Of a stretch of 64,000 bases of DNA, positions 1 to 8,111 are shown piece by piece. The DNA is from a bacterium HR19 (GTDB taxonomy: Bacteria; Calescibacteriota; Calescibacteriia; Calescibacteriales; Calescibacteriaceae). Below the pieces are notes generated by a model, which was given only the letters and a program-made list of their open reading frames with translations, was not told where the DNA came from and did not search any database. Location: assembly GCA_002898315.1 (NCBI GenBank), contig BEHV01000006.1:1-64000 (forward strand), in the 5' to 3' direction. Within the stretch, counting starts at the first letter, position 1. Each line of letters begins with the position of its first letter. The translations under genes were made by a program, and so were the position numbers.

Positions 1-1
1 G

Positions 2-121
2 TTTGATGAGGAGGCGTTGCGTCTCACATCGTTGCAGGTAGTTCAGCAGAGCGCTAACGCTATGGTTGCTATATCACGGCTCACTCCTCAACTTGTACTG
101 CAATTGCTCGGAGGAGGTTAA
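2..121 (+). CDS. fliC: Flagellin, C-terminal end (partial, 5' end outside window)
   Basis: Only the last 39 codons are present, open to the left edge and ending in TAA. The peptide contains LTSLQVVQQSANAMVAIS and ends TPQLVLQLLGGG, the pattern of the conserved helical D0 domain at flagellin C-termini (typically SLQVLQQA...AMLAQAN...QLVLQLL). This helix packs in the core of the flagellar filament. A strong intrinsic terminator follows, so the flagellin unit ends here. No other flagellar gene is in the window. The family call rests on this short conserved tail alone, but the tail is distinctive. Confidence 0.85.
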   Translation, partial: FDEEALRLTSLQVVQQSANAMVAISRLTPQLVLQLLGGG

Positions 122-141
122 AGATTGAACTTACAATAAAC

Positions 142-182
142 GGGGAAGGGATTTTTTCTCAAGTCCCTTCCCCTTCTTTTTC
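142..182 (+). terminator. Intrinsic terminator after flagellin
   Basis: GGGGAAGGGA at 142-151 is perfectly complemented by TCCCTTCCCC at 164-173, giving a 10-bp stem with a 12-nt loop. A T-rich tract (TTCTTTTTC) follows directly. It lies 21 nt after the flagellin stop codon. It is by far the clearest intrinsic terminator in the window. Confidence 0.9.
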
Positions 183-291
183 AAAAAATTTTCACATATG
201 TGAGTTTCCTTTTGAGTTTTCTTTTTTTAATTCAGCGGATAAGTTTTCGGAAAAATTTTATTGAAGTTCTGGCGGTTTTATTTTTTATTTT

Positions 292-480
292 ATGCGTGTG
301 CCTGTGATAAAAGTAAAGGGGAACCTTGACAGAGCGTTGAAGATTTTGAAGAAAGATTTTGAGTTAAACATAGCTCCTCTTTTGAGGAGGCATCAGCATT
401 ATAGGTCTAAGCTTCAGATAAGGAAAGAAAAACACTTTTTAAGAGTTTTGGGAACAAAGAAAAATTTCAAGATTGAGTGA
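292..480 (+). CDS. rpsU: Small ribosomal subunit protein bS21
   Basis: The 62-residue basic protein matches bS21: an N-terminal beta start (PVIKVKGN), a helix (LDRALKILKKDFE), then the basic segment LLRRHQHYRSKLQIRKEKH. bS21 sits on the 30S platform near the 3' end of 16S rRNA, beside the anti-Shine-Dalgarno. It lies between the flagellin terminator and tRNA-Phe on the same strand. No Shine-Dalgarno precedes the ATG; the upstream bases are T-rich (TTTTATTTTATG), so it may be read from a leaderless or very short-leader mRNA. The length is normal for the family. Confidence 0.8.
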   Translation: MRVPVIKVKGNLDRALKILKKDFELNIAPLLRRHQHYRSKLQIRKEKHFLRVLGTKKNFKIE

Positions 481-492
481 TTTTTTTGTGGT

Positions 493-568
493 GGGTAGGT
501 AGCTCAGTCGGTAGAGCGTAGGACTGAAAATCCTAAGGTCGGCGGTTCGATTCCGCCCCTACCCACCA
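493..568 (+). tRNA. tRNA-Phe (GAA)
   Basis: A full cloverleaf can be drawn. Acceptor GGGTAGG (493-499) pairs with CCTACCC (558-564), followed by discriminator A and an encoded CCA. The D arm is GCTCAGTCGGTAGAGC. The anticodon loop CTGAAAA gives anticodon GAA. The T arm is GGCGG-TTCGATT-CCGCC. It starts 12 nt after rpsU on the same strand and could be co-transcribed. Confidence 0.97.
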
Positions 569-584
569 TTTAATTCACTTTTTC

Positions 585-628
585 AAAATCACCGGCCCTC
601 CTGATTGAGAGTTCTCTTTAAGCGGTGA
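585..628 (-). terminator. Possible weak terminator after rpmH
   Basis: Read on the minus strand, TCACCG (628-623) can pair with CGGTGA (594-589), with a smaller GAGA/TCTC pairing inside the loop, and four Ts follow. It sits 12 nt downstream of the rpmH stop. The loop is long and the T-run short, so this is tentative. Confidence 0.3.
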
Positions 629-639
629 GATTTAAGAAT

Positions 640-804
640 TTAAGAGATGAATCTAAGTTTATGATACACAGCAGGAACCAAGTGTTTTCTTCCTTTTTTT
701 CTTCTTCTTTGAAGTATTTTTCTTCCTGAGCGTGAGGAGGACCGAGCTAAAAATCCATACTTTCTTGCTCCTTTTCTGCGGTGAGGTTGATATGTTCTTT
801 TCAT
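640..804 (-). CDS. rpmH: Large ribosomal subunit protein bL34
   Basis: From the chosen ATG the protein is 54 residues and begins [12 protein letters not shown], the near-invariant bL34 start, followed by [24 protein letters not shown]. It is a 50S component that contacts 23S rRNA. The start at 804 is fixed by this N-terminus and by a strong Shine-Dalgarno (GGGGAGGTGG) just upstream. It lies 22 nt downstream of rplA on the same strand. This is unusual, because rpmH normally precedes rnpA near dnaA. The C-terminal tail ([14 protein letters not shown]) is several residues longer than in most bL34 proteins. Confidence 0.95.
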   Translation of the reverse strand: MKRTYQPHRRKGARKYGFLARSSSRSGRKILQRRRKKGRKHLVPAVYHKLRFIS

Positions 805-826
805 GTTTGAGCCACCTCCCCGCAAA

Positions 827-1534
827 TTACTTTTTCTTCTTTCTGAAAACAGAATTCACATCTATCTTGACTCCGGGAGAGTGAGTTGTAGAGATTGTGA
901 CTGTTCTTATAAACTGACCCTTTGCGGAAGGTGGTTTCATTTGGCTCAATGTTTTGAGAAAGAACTCAATATTTTGGACAAGTTTTTCTATCTCCCACGA
1001 TATTTTTCCCGCGGGGATATGAATACAACCACCTTTATCTGTTTTGAATTCTACTCTACCCTTTTTAGCATCTTCAACTGCCTTTTTGACATCCCATGTC
1101 AGTGTTCCGGTTTTGGGGTTTGGCATAAGTCCTTTGGGACCGAGAATTTTTCCCGCCTTTGAGAGTTCAGACATCATATCGGGTGTAGCTATTATTACAT
1201 CTACATCAGGAGCGGTCTGTTTTTCTATTATTTCTTTTATTCCTGCCTCATCTTTGACGATATCTGCTCCCGCTTCTATTGCTTCTTTTGCTTTTTCACC
1301 TTTTGCGAAGACAAGAATACGGGGAGATTTACCCGTTCCATGTGGAAGAACAATAGCTCCCCTTACCGCTTGATCGGTTCTTCTGTGGTCTATGCCGAGC
1401 TTCACCGATACCTCAACAGTCTCATCAAATCTCCTCTTCATATCTTTGAGAATTTTCAGAGCTTCCTCTATCTCATACCTTTTTGACCTGTCAAAAAGTT
1501 TCAGCGACTCTAAATATCTTTTCCCTCTACCCAT
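827..1534 (-). CDS. rplA: Large ribosomal subunit protein uL1
   Basis: The 235-residue protein has the normal uL1 length and all landmarks: the N-terminal helix [25 protein letters not shown], the central [17 protein letters not shown] motif, and a C-terminal lobe ending with the basic tail FRKKKK. uL1 forms the L1 stalk that moves the E-site tRNA and in many bacteria represses its own operon. Its usual partner rplK and the rplJL genes are absent; rpmH follows instead. No Shine-Dalgarno is seen. An AT-rich TATTTTTAACTGCC segment lies immediately before the ATG. It is divergent from recG. Confidence 0.97.
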   Translation of the reverse strand: MGRGKRYLESLKLFDRSKRYEIEEALKILKDMKRRFDETVEVSVKLGIDHRRTDQAVRGAIVLPHGTGKSPRILVFAKGEKAKEAIEAGADIVKDEAGIKEIIEKQTAPDVDVIIATPDMMSELSKAGKILGPKGLMPNPKTGTLTWDVKKAVEDAKKGRVEFKTDKGGCIHIPAGKISWEIEKLVQNIEFFLKTLSQMKPPSAKGQFIRTVTISTTHSPGVKIDVNSVFRKKKK

Positions 1535-1600
1535 GGCAGTTAAAAATATTTTCTCGTTGTTTTTTATGAGGAGAAAAATTATTAAGTAAATTTTTATAAA

Positions 1601-3712
1601 ATGAAATTTTCAGAAGAATTTTTGAGTAAGGCAAAGACAATACTTTCAACAGATATAAGATATATAAAAGGAGTTGGACCGAACCTTGCTCAAATACTAT
1701 ACAAAAAAAACATCTTCACAGTTGAAGATGCTCTCTTTTATTTACCGAAGACATACGAAAACAGAGCAAACATAAAAAAAATAGAAGAACTTTTTGAAGG
1801 GGAGAAGGCAGTAGTAATAGGGAAAATAGTAAAAAAAGAGGAGATAATAACAGGTAACGGGAAAGTGATATGGAAACTTATTGTTTCAGATGATACAGGA
1901 TTCCTTGAATGCGTATGGTTTTCAAAAACAAACTACATAGATATATTTCAACAAGGAGAAGAAGTCGCAGTATTCGGTGAAGTGAAAGCGTTCCGAAGAA
2001 CATTCCAAACATATCACCCGAAAATCGTAAAAAAGGAGAAAATAGACGAGATGAAAATAGGCAAACTCGTTCCTATATATGTAGTATCAGATATGTATGA
2101 GAACTCCATTATCTCCCGCGTAATAAGAAAAATACTTGAAAACCACAGAGAAATCATAATATCTCTCATCCCAGAAAGAATAGAGAAAGAAAAGAAAATA
2201 ATTTCACTTCAAGACGCGTTTTTGAAGGTTCACATACCCGAAAAATACGCAAGCGGAATTGAAGAAATTCAGGAAGCGAGAAAAAGAATTCTTTTTGAAG
2301 AGCTATTCAGAACTCAGGTATCACTCTTTATAAAAAGAAGTGAGGTGAACTTAAAAAAAGCTCCTCAGATCTTCGTTTCTGATTCTCTTATCAACTTCCT
2401 GCTATCTACACTTCCTTTCAAACCCACATCTGCACAACTCAGAGCGATAGAAGAGATAAGAAAAGATTTAATGGGACCGAGACCTATGTATAGACTTTTG
2501 CAGGGAGATGTTGGTTCTGGAAAAACTCTCGTGGCTTTCTGTGCTTCTTTTATGGTATGCTCATGCGGATACCAATCAATAGTTATGTCTCCAACAGAGA
2601 TTTTGGCAAGACAGCTATATGAGAACTTTCAAAACTTCGGCAAAGCTTTGGGACTGACTATTGCTCTTATTACAGGAAGCACGAAAAAATCGGAGAGAAA
2701 AGAGATATATGAGAAGTTGAATTCAGGGAAACTCAACATACTGGTCGGAACTCATGCTCTGATATACGACGATGAGATAAGACCAAAAAAACCCGGGCTT
2801 ATTGTAATAGACGAGCAACACAGGTTTGGAGTCCTGCAACGCCTCACCCTTATAAACAAAGGAGAAGATACATTCCCTCACATACTAGTTATGACTGCAA
2901 CACCAATACCAAGAACCGTAGCTCTAACTGTGTGGGGAGATCTTGACATATCGGTTCTTGATGAGTTTCCGCCCGGCAAAAAACCTGTTAAGACAAAAGT
3001 TTTCAGAGAGTCAGAAAAATTCATCGTATGGGAGGAAATAGAAAAAGAACTACGAAGAGGGGGAAAGGTTTTCATTGTCTACCCTCTTTTGAAAGAGTCG
3101 GAAAAGTTAGATATACCATCAGCAGAAGGTATGTATAAAACATTGAGCGAAAGGTTCTCAAACTTTGGTGTAGGATTACTGCACGGGAAGATGTCTGGTG
3201 AAAAGAAAAATGAAGTTATAAAATCATTCCTGAACGGAGAGATTTCTCTTCTTGTTTCTACAACAGTTATAGAAGTTGGCATAGACGTTCCAGATGCCAC
3301 AATGATTGTGATTGAGCATGCGGAAAGGTTCGGATTATCTCAACTTCATCAGCTGAGGGGAAGAGTTGGAAGGAGAGACAAAGAAGGCACTTGCATTCTG
3401 ATAATTCCCGACAATCTTTCTGAAAACTCAGAGAAAAGGATAAGGTTGCTTGAAAGAGAGCAAGACGGGTTCAAAATAGCTGAGGCAGACCTTGAAATGA
3501 GGGGACCTGGGGATATACTTGGCACACGCCAGCATGGATTTTCAGACATAAAAATAGAAGTTCTCAAAGATACGAAACTCATATCTTTTGCAAGAGAGAT
3601 AGCCAAAACCGTTGTTTTTGAGCCGAAATTAGCTCCCGAGGAAAAGTTAGAGTTTGAAAAAAAATTTTCTGTATTTCTCGGAGATAAATCTCATTTTGTC
3701 ATATCTGGTTAG
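1601..3712 (+). CDS. recG: ATP-dependent DNA helicase RecG
   Basis: The 703-residue protein has RecG order and length. An N-terminal wedge/OB region (IKGVGPNLAQILYKK, KAVVIGKIVKKEE) is followed by a helicase core with Walker A GDVGSGKT at about 302-309, DEQH at about 404-407, the SAT-like TATPIPRT, and the C-terminal motif QLHQLRGRVGRR. The C-terminal TRG-like region (EMRGPGDILGTRQHG) is present. RecG regresses stalled replication forks and processes Holliday junctions. The upstream sequence TTTTTATAAA abuts the ATG with no Shine-Dalgarno. Its 3' end is 6 nt from the convergent NIL-domain gene. Confidence 0.97.
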   Translation: MKFSEEFLSKAKTILSTDIRYIKGVGPNLAQILYKKNIFTVEDALFYLPKTYENRANIKKIEELFEGEKAVVIGKIVKKEEIITGNGKVIWKLIVSDDTGFLECVWFSKTNYIDIFQQGEEVAVFGEVKAFRRTFQTYHPKIVKKEKIDEMKIGKLVPIYVVSDMYENSIISRVIRKILENHREIIISLIPERIEKEKKIISLQDAFLKVHIPEKYASGIEEIQEARKRILFEELFRTQVSLFIKRSEVNLKKAPQIFVSDSLINFLLSTLPFKPTSAQLRAIEEIRKDLMGPRPMYRLLQGDVGSGKTLVAFCASFMVCSCGYQSIVMSPTEILARQLYENFQNFGKALGLTIALITGSTKKSERKEIYEKLNSGKLNILVGTHALIYDDEIRPKKPGLIVIDEQHRFGVLQRLTLINKGEDTFPHILVMTATPIPRTVALTVWGDLDISVLDEFPPGKKPVKTKVFRESEKFIVWEEIEKELRRGGKVFIVYPLLKESEKLDIPSAEGMYKTLSERFSNFGVGLLHGKMSGEKKNEVIKSFLNGEISLLVSTTVIEVGIDVPDATMIVIEHAERFGLSQLHQLRGRVGRRDKEGTCILIIPDNLSENSEKRIRLLEREQDGFKIAEADLEMRGPGDILGTRQHGFSDIKIEVLKDTKLISFAREIAKTVVFEPKLAPEEKLEFEKKFSVFLGDKSHFVISG

Positions 3713-3718
3713 AGATTT

Positions 3719-3961
3719 TCAAGGCTCTATGACATCTTGTTCTATTCTTTCCACTTTTATTCCTTTTTGACTGAGCCATGAAATTCCTTTTTCCATTTCT
3801 TCTTTTGTTCCTTCTATTTCTACGGTGACAAGTCCGACCTCACCTTTCATTGAGGCACTTTTTATATTGACAACAAGGTCAAATTTTTTTATGAATTCCC
3901 AGAGTATAGGTTTATTGACGAGTTCAAACGGGTAGATAAGATAGAACTTTCGTTTTTCCAT
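3719..3961 (-). CDS. NIL-domain protein
   Basis: The 80-residue protein reads as one ferredoxin-like fold: RKFYLIYPFELVNKPILWEFIKKFDL, an NIKSASMKGEVGLVTVEIEG hairpin, and the helix EEMEKGISWLSQKGIKVERI. This matches the NIL domain that follows the ATPase domain of MetN-type transporters and also occurs as small free-standing proteins. In MetN it binds methionine; the ligand here is unknown. A Shine-Dalgarno (AAGGAG) lies 9 nt before the ATG. It is downstream of tRNA-Glu on the same strand. Confidence 0.75.
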   Translation of the reverse strand: MEKRKFYLIYPFELVNKPILWEFIKKFDLVVNIKSASMKGEVGLVTVEIEGTKEEMEKGISWLSQKGIKVERIEQDVIEP

Positions 3962-3987
3962 TGTGGATTTCTCCTTTCAGTTTTTTT

Positions 3988-4065
3988 TGGCGCCCCCAGG
4001 GGGATTTGAACCCCCGTTTCCGGATTGAGAGCCCGGCGTCCTGGTCCTGGCTAGACGATGGGGGC
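3988..4065 (-). tRNA. tRNA-Glu (CTC)
   Basis: On the minus strand the acceptor GCCCCCA pairs with TGGGGGC, followed by discriminator G and an encoded CCA. The anticodon stem CCGGG/TCCGG encloses loop CTCTCAA, giving anticodon CTC. The T arm is CGGGG-GTTCAAAT-CCCCT. The characteristic tRNA-Glu D region ATCGTCTAG is present. It lies between OmpH and the NIL-domain gene, all on the minus strand. Confidence 0.95.
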
Positions 4066-4132
4066 AATACAAAAAAACAACATATAAAAAAATTTATCTC
4101 CAAAAAACAAAAATCAAAGATTTCGGTTTTCT

Positions 4133-4723
4133 TCATTTTTTCTTTCCGGGCTGGGAATTGCCAGATTTTTTACTGCGCCAAACCCTATTATATTCATCTA
4201 TAACCCTGAAAGTTATATCATCTGCATCTTTGACATAAAGAATCTGATTTTTATCTAAGACGAGAAAATAACCTTCTTTCTGCGAAATCTTCTGAATTAT
4301 ATCTTTTATATCTTGAATAACATCTTGGGTTAGTTTCGCGTCAAGGTTTTGAATCTCAAGCTCCGCCTGTCTGAGCCTATTCATAAAATCATTCTGTTTC
4401 GCTTCAATTTCAGATTTTTTCTTTTCTAATTCTTGCTGACTCATAAACTTCGCCTTCTGAGCGAATTCATCTTGCATCTTTATTATTTCATCTTGAATTT
4501 TTTTGAGCTCGTTTTGCTTTTTCTCATATTCCGCTTGGAGTTTTGCTTTCGCTTCTTTCGCTGCCTCCGCCTCTTGTATTATTTTTGTAAGGTCAACAAC
4601 CGCCACCTTTGGATTGCTTGAATCTTCTTCTTTCCCCTTACTTTGCGCAATGCTCAGAGTGAAAAAGGATAATATAATTAAAACTACGGTGAAAGGTAAA
4701 AAAAATTTTCTCGCTCTTTCCAT
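4133..4723 (-). CDS. OmpH/Skp-family periplasmic chaperone
   Basis: The 196-residue protein has an N-terminal signal peptide (hydrophobic FTVVLIILSFFTLSIAQ), then KVAVVDLTKIIQEAEAAKEAKAKL, the typical Skp start after the signal. A long Lys/Glu-rich coiled coil (about residues 50-140) and a C-terminal beta segment (YFLVLDKNQILYV) follow. Skp trimers hold unfolded outer-membrane proteins in the periplasm, so this supports a diderm envelope. It ends in a basic Lys tail. A weak Shine-Dalgarno AAGGA is 11 nt before the ATG. No bamA or lpxD neighbour is present, which is unusual. Confidence 0.88.
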   Translation of the reverse strand: MERARKFFLPFTVVLIILSFFTLSIAQSKGKEEDSSNPKVAVVDLTKIIQEAEAAKEAKAKLQAEYEKKQNELKKIQDEIIKMQDEFAQKAKFMSQQELEKKKSEIEAKQNDFMNRLRQAELEIQNLDAKLTQDVIQDIKDIIQKISQKEGYFLVLDKNQILYVKDADDITFRVIDEYNRVWRSKKSGNSQPGKKK

Positions 4724-4803
4724 AAACTAAAATTTTCCTTTCAGCAAAATTGATTAAGCTTTTTTTAAATTTTTTAGATTCATAAGCAACCGCTGGCTTT
4801 AAT

Positions 4804-5898
4804 CTATTTGCAATTTCTCCTGAGCTCTGATAGCAGTTTTATATAAAGGTCGCCGAACTCTTGTGATGGCTCAACTTCTGTCCCCTCGTGCCACTCGTTG
4901 AAGCTCACAAGAACTATAGCGTCGGCAGATGATTTGCTCGCAAACTCGTAAAGCTTTTTCAGCGTCTCTCCGTCATTCCTCGGAAGTTCCCAGACAACCT
5001 GCCTTTTGAGTTTCCTGTCGTCATATCCCGGCAAAATAGTCAGCCCAATCCACATATTCCTCATCTTCGCATCTTCTACATAATCCCCAAATATCTTTTC
5101 ATATTCAGATATATCTGTGATTTTTCTGAGGAAATAGCTCTCAAAATACGGGTTATATGCATGGACCGCTTTAAATCCCATCTCAACAATCCTATCTCGG
5201 AAATTGAACAAATTGAAAAAAGAAATATCATCTGCTATGAAGAAAATTTTCCATTTGCGTATTATTGGAGACCAATCTATTTCAGGTGGTGGTTCAGGGG
5301 GACACTTTTCTTGCGCACACCAGAATTGAGGAAACAATCCCCTGCCATACAAAAACAAAACCGGCTTCCCCTCTATTTTTATGTAGTTCTCATATTGAAA
5401 GTATTTTGAAAGATAAAGAAGGTCTGAATCTATTTCAGTTATTGCGTCATCAAAACTCTGGAATACACCTTCATAGTATATTGAAAATGGAAATTTTTCC
5501 TCTCTTGTTATTTCTGCAAACCTTCTGAGTACATGGTCTTCAAAACTTGATCTTCCCCACCACGAAAATATAAATCCCGTTATCTTTGCTTTTTTTGCAA
5601 GTTCAATATGCATCCTTATCGTTTCTTCTGATGATGAATCGTAAACATCAGGGTATGGATGTCTGACACTTGCTATATCTCTTTTTCCATTCTCAATTTT
5701 ATCTGGATTGTGCCCATCAATGTTCCAGTGTCTCCACTCTCCCGAAACATCGGGGGTCCCATACCAAGGGTAGTAAAAAGCGTACAAGGGTTTGCAATCT
5801 TCACCTTTACCACTTTGAGGATGCGAAAAACAAGCACTTATGATGAGCCAAAACACAAAAGCAGAAAAACCTTCTCTCATCCTCACAGAAGAACTCAT
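4804..5898 (-). CDS. GH99-like glycoside hydrolase family lipoprotein
   Basis: The 364-residue protein resembles the GH99/WbsX-like family (endo-alpha-mannosidase fold). It starts with YAFYYPWYGTPD and GEWRHWN after the signal, has GFIFSWWGR in the middle and ends with SFNEWHEGTEVEPS (about residues 332-345), the family hallmark that carries acidic active-site residues. The N-terminus is a signal peptide with lipobox ISAC, so it is probably a lipid-anchored envelope enzyme acting on glycans. A second ATG lies 6 codons in and could be the true start. Substrate is unknown. Confidence 0.75.
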   Translation of the reverse strand: MSSSVRMREGFSAFVFWLIISACFSHPQSGKGEDCKPLYAFYYPWYGTPDVSGEWRHWNIDGHNPDKIENGKRDIASVRHPYPDVYDSSSEETIRMHIELAKKAKITGFIFSWWGRSSFEDHVLRRFAEITREEKFPFSIYYEGVFQSFDDAITEIDSDLLYLSKYFQYENYIKIEGKPVLFLYGRGLFPQFWCAQEKCPPEPPPEIDWSPIIRKWKIFFIADDISFFNLFNFRDRIVEMGFKAVHAYNPYFESYFLRKITDISEYEKIFGDYVEDAKMRNMWIGLTILPGYDDRKLKRQVVWELPRNDGETLKKLYEFASKSSADAIVLVSFNEWHEGTEVEPSQEFGDLYIKLLSELRRNCK

Positions 5899-6005
5899 CT
5901 TTGTTATTTCTATTTTAAGAAAAATTTTTCAGTGTTTTACAAATCTCAAATGCAAACTCTTTATTTTTAGAAAAAACACACAAAAAGGAGGTTTTGTATA
6001 GATAA

Positions 6006-6557
6006 ATGAGTGGTTTTATACCGAAAAAGTTTTTTTTGACATACGGCGTAGGATACCATAAAGAAGAACTTGCCTCTTTTGAGTTAGCCCTGCGAGATGC
6101 CAGAATAGGAAAGTTCAACCTCGTAAATGTGTCATCAATAATACCTCCCGGCGCAAAGATGATACCAGCAGAAGAAGGGCTGAAATACTTGAAAGCTGGG
6201 GAGATAGTATATTGTGTTCTTTCAAAAAATTCAACGTGCGAAAAAGGAAGGTTAATATGCGCATCAATTGGAATAGCTATGCCGGAAGATGAAAATATTC
6301 ACGGATACCTTTCAGAGTTCCACTCGTTTGGTATGACAAGAGAAGAGGCAGGAAAAAGAGCAGAGAGAATAGCAGCGTATATGCTTGCAACAACTCTTGG
6401 ATACGAATACGATACAGACGAAGATATAATGAAAGCAAAAGAGATTATGCTTCTTAATGGTTATAAGGTGAGGACATCTTATATTTCTGTGGATGCGGAA
6501 TGCTTGCAGAATAACCAGTGGGTAACGGTAGTCGCAGCCGCTGTTTTCGTACCATAA
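6006..6557 (+). CDS. pdaD: Pyruvoyl-dependent arginine decarboxylase
   Basis: The 183-residue proenzyme carries the autocleavage motif VNVSSIIPPGAK. Cleavage between Ser43 and Ser44 would convert Ser44 into the pyruvoyl cofactor, giving a beta chain of about 43 and an alpha chain of about 140 residues. Other family landmarks are the glycine start LTYGVGYHKEELASFELAL, the GEIVYCVLS strand and the C-terminal AAAVFVP. The enzyme converts arginine to agmatine. The downstream agmatinase (15 nt later) completes putrescine synthesis. A GGAGG lies too far (17 nt) from the ATG to be a normal ribosome site; a TATAGA box ends 3 nt before the ATG. Confidence 0.93.
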   Translation: MSGFIPKKFFLTYGVGYHKEELASFELALRDARIGKFNLVNVSSIIPPGAKMIPAEEGLKYLKAGEIVYCVLSKNSTCEKGRLICASIGIAMPEDENIHGYLSEFHSFGMTREEAGKRAERIAAYMLATTLGYEYDTDEDIMKAKEIMLLNGYKVRTSYISVDAECLQNNQWVTVVAAAVFVP

Positions 6558-6572
6558 GTATCTCCGAAAAAA

Positions 6573-7457
6573 GTGAGCCAAAAGTCAAAACACAAAAGTT
6601 TCCTCGGAATATCAGAAGACCCTTCGGAAGCGAGATTTATAGTAGTTCCAGCTAAAATAGGTGGAACATCGGTAGGCAGGAAAGGAGCTGAAAAAGCCCC
6701 CGAAAAAATAATATCTGCATCTTGGCAACTTGAAGATTTTGATACAGAAACAAAAACAGTATTTATACAAGAAGGAATAGCAACGGAAAGTCCATGCAGA
6801 AACCTAAATCAGCTCGCAAAAAAAGTAGAAAAAATCATATCAGACGGTAAATTCCCGATAGTTATAGGAGGAGAACACCTTATAACTCATCAGGTTCTCA
6901 AGATTTTCAAAAAGTTCTACGGAAGCGTAGGAGCAATTTTTTTTGATGCTCATGCGGATATGTTTCCTGAATTTGATGGAAGAAAAATACATCACGCTTG
7001 CGCTCTCTATCTCTCCTTACCATACATTGACGATTTTCTGTGTATAGGAGTAAGAAACCTTTCACCAATAGAGCTTGAAGAAATAAAAGCAAAGAAACTT
7101 GAAGAAAGGTTTCTCTTTTTTGAAGATTTTTTCCCAAACTTCCTCGGTCAGACACCTTCTTACCATCTTCTCACCAATAAACTTGAAAAAATCAAGGCAA
7201 ACGCAATATATATCAGTTTTGACTTTGATTTTGTTGACCCATCTGCAATACCTTCACTATCTACCCCTGAACCACCCGGGTTCTCATTCAGAGAAACCCT
7301 TGACATATTGAAAAAAATCATATCTTTTTTCGGAAGCAGGATAAAGGGAGCTGACTTTGTTGAGTTTTGTCCCGATAAAAACTTCTTTGCAGAAGTATCA
7401 GCAGCGAAAATAATATCAAAGACAATATCTTACATATATCAATTCAGTAGGACTTGA
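6573..7457 (+). CDS. speB: Agmatinase (ureohydrolase family)
   Basis: The 294-residue protein has the binuclear manganese ligand set of ureohydrolases: GGEH at 99-102, DAHAD at 125-129, SFDFDFVDP at 215-223 and the Glu in ADFVEFCP near 264. The family includes agmatinase, arginase and others. Direct coupling with the arginine decarboxylase gene supports agmatinase, which yields putrescine and urea. The assigned start is GTG with no Shine-Dalgarno, 15 nt after the upstream stop; translation may be coupled. It converges on the PLD nuclease gene 38 nt away. Confidence 0.88.
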   Translation: MSQKSKHKSFLGISEDPSEARFIVVPAKIGGTSVGRKGAEKAPEKIISASWQLEDFDTETKTVFIQEGIATESPCRNLNQLAKKVEKIISDGKFPIVIGGEHLITHQVLKIFKKFYGSVGAIFFDAHADMFPEFDGRKIHHACALYLSLPYIDDFLCIGVRNLSPIELEEIKAKKLEERFLFFEDFFPNFLGQTPSYHLLTNKLEKIKANAIYISFDFDFVDPSAIPSLSTPEPPGFSFRETLDILKKIISFFGSRIKGADFVEFCPDKNFFAEVSAAKIISKTISYIYQFSRT

Positions 7458-7495
7458 AAGTAAAGAGTGAGGAATTTTCGGTTATCTTGTTTTTA

Positions 7496-8038
7496 TCAGT
7501 ATGTGGTAGATATTCTCCATAATCTTTCAAATTCGTTTGAGAACTTTTTCACTGCGTTTTCATCATCGTAAATAAAAACACAGTTCTCATCGTTGAGTTC
7601 TTCGGCAGAAGCGGTGAAGTTGAAAGAACCGGTCATAACGAATTTATTATCAACTACCATAAACTTGTGATGCATTTTCGGGACAAGAAATTTTTTTCTT
7701 CTCGGCGTGTAATCTACAACTTTGATATTAACTCCTTGACTCGCAAGATAACCCGCCTTTGAAAATCTATCTTTCGCCTGTTCTCCATCAACAACAATTC
7801 TAACACTCACGCCTCTTTTTATTGCATCTAAAACCGCCTGAGATATTTCACGAGATGTGAATGAGTATACAGCGATTTTCAGCTCTCTTTGAGCAGAATT
7901 TATAGCGTTGATAACTTTGTCTTCACATCCATCAGTAGCCGAGAAAAAAACCTCTACCCTCGCTGATATAAAAAATAGCAGAACAAAAAACATAAGCAAA
8001 AAATAAAATATAAGAAAAAATAAAAGATGAAAAAACAA
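7496..8038 (-). CDS. Phospholipase D-family nuclease with hydrophobic N-terminus
   Basis: A single HKD motif is present: H123-x-K125-x4-D130 followed by MTGSFNFTASAEELN, as in the Nuc/mitoPLD group of small PLD nucleases that work as dimers. The body (about 150 residues) also shows AINSAQRELKIAVYSFT. The N-terminus is very hydrophobic (many Phe/Leu) and probably acts as a signal or membrane anchor. The start is uncertain: TTG at 8038 as given, ATG at 7993, or a non-standard codon further upstream, since the hydrophobic reading continues to about 8107. It is likely to act outside the cytoplasm. Confidence 0.82.
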   Translation of the reverse strand: MFFHLLFFLIFYFLLMFFVLLFFISARVEVFFSATDGCEDKVINAINSAQRELKIAVYSFTSREISQAVLDAIKRGVSVRIVVDGEQAKDRFSKAGYLASQGVNIKVVDYTPRRKKFLVPKMHHKFMVVDNKFVMTGSFNFTASAEELNDENCVFIYDDENAVKKFSNEFERLWRISTTY

Positions 8039-8111
8039 AAAAACAGTCCCAGAAAAGATAGCGAAAATTGAAAGAAAAGGAAACGCAAAGAGAAAAGGAA
8101 TAAATTCATTA

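Noticed and set aside
192-203. Palindrome TCACATATGTGA upstream of rpsU as a regulator site
   Set aside because: A single 12-bp palindrome with no second copy and no match to CRP or FNR spacing; could be chance.
803-1162. Long plus-strand ORF antisense to rplA
   Set aside because: A frame shadow of a clear ribosomal protein gene, with no family features or start signals; many similar antisense frames in leuS, recG and others were dropped for the same reason.
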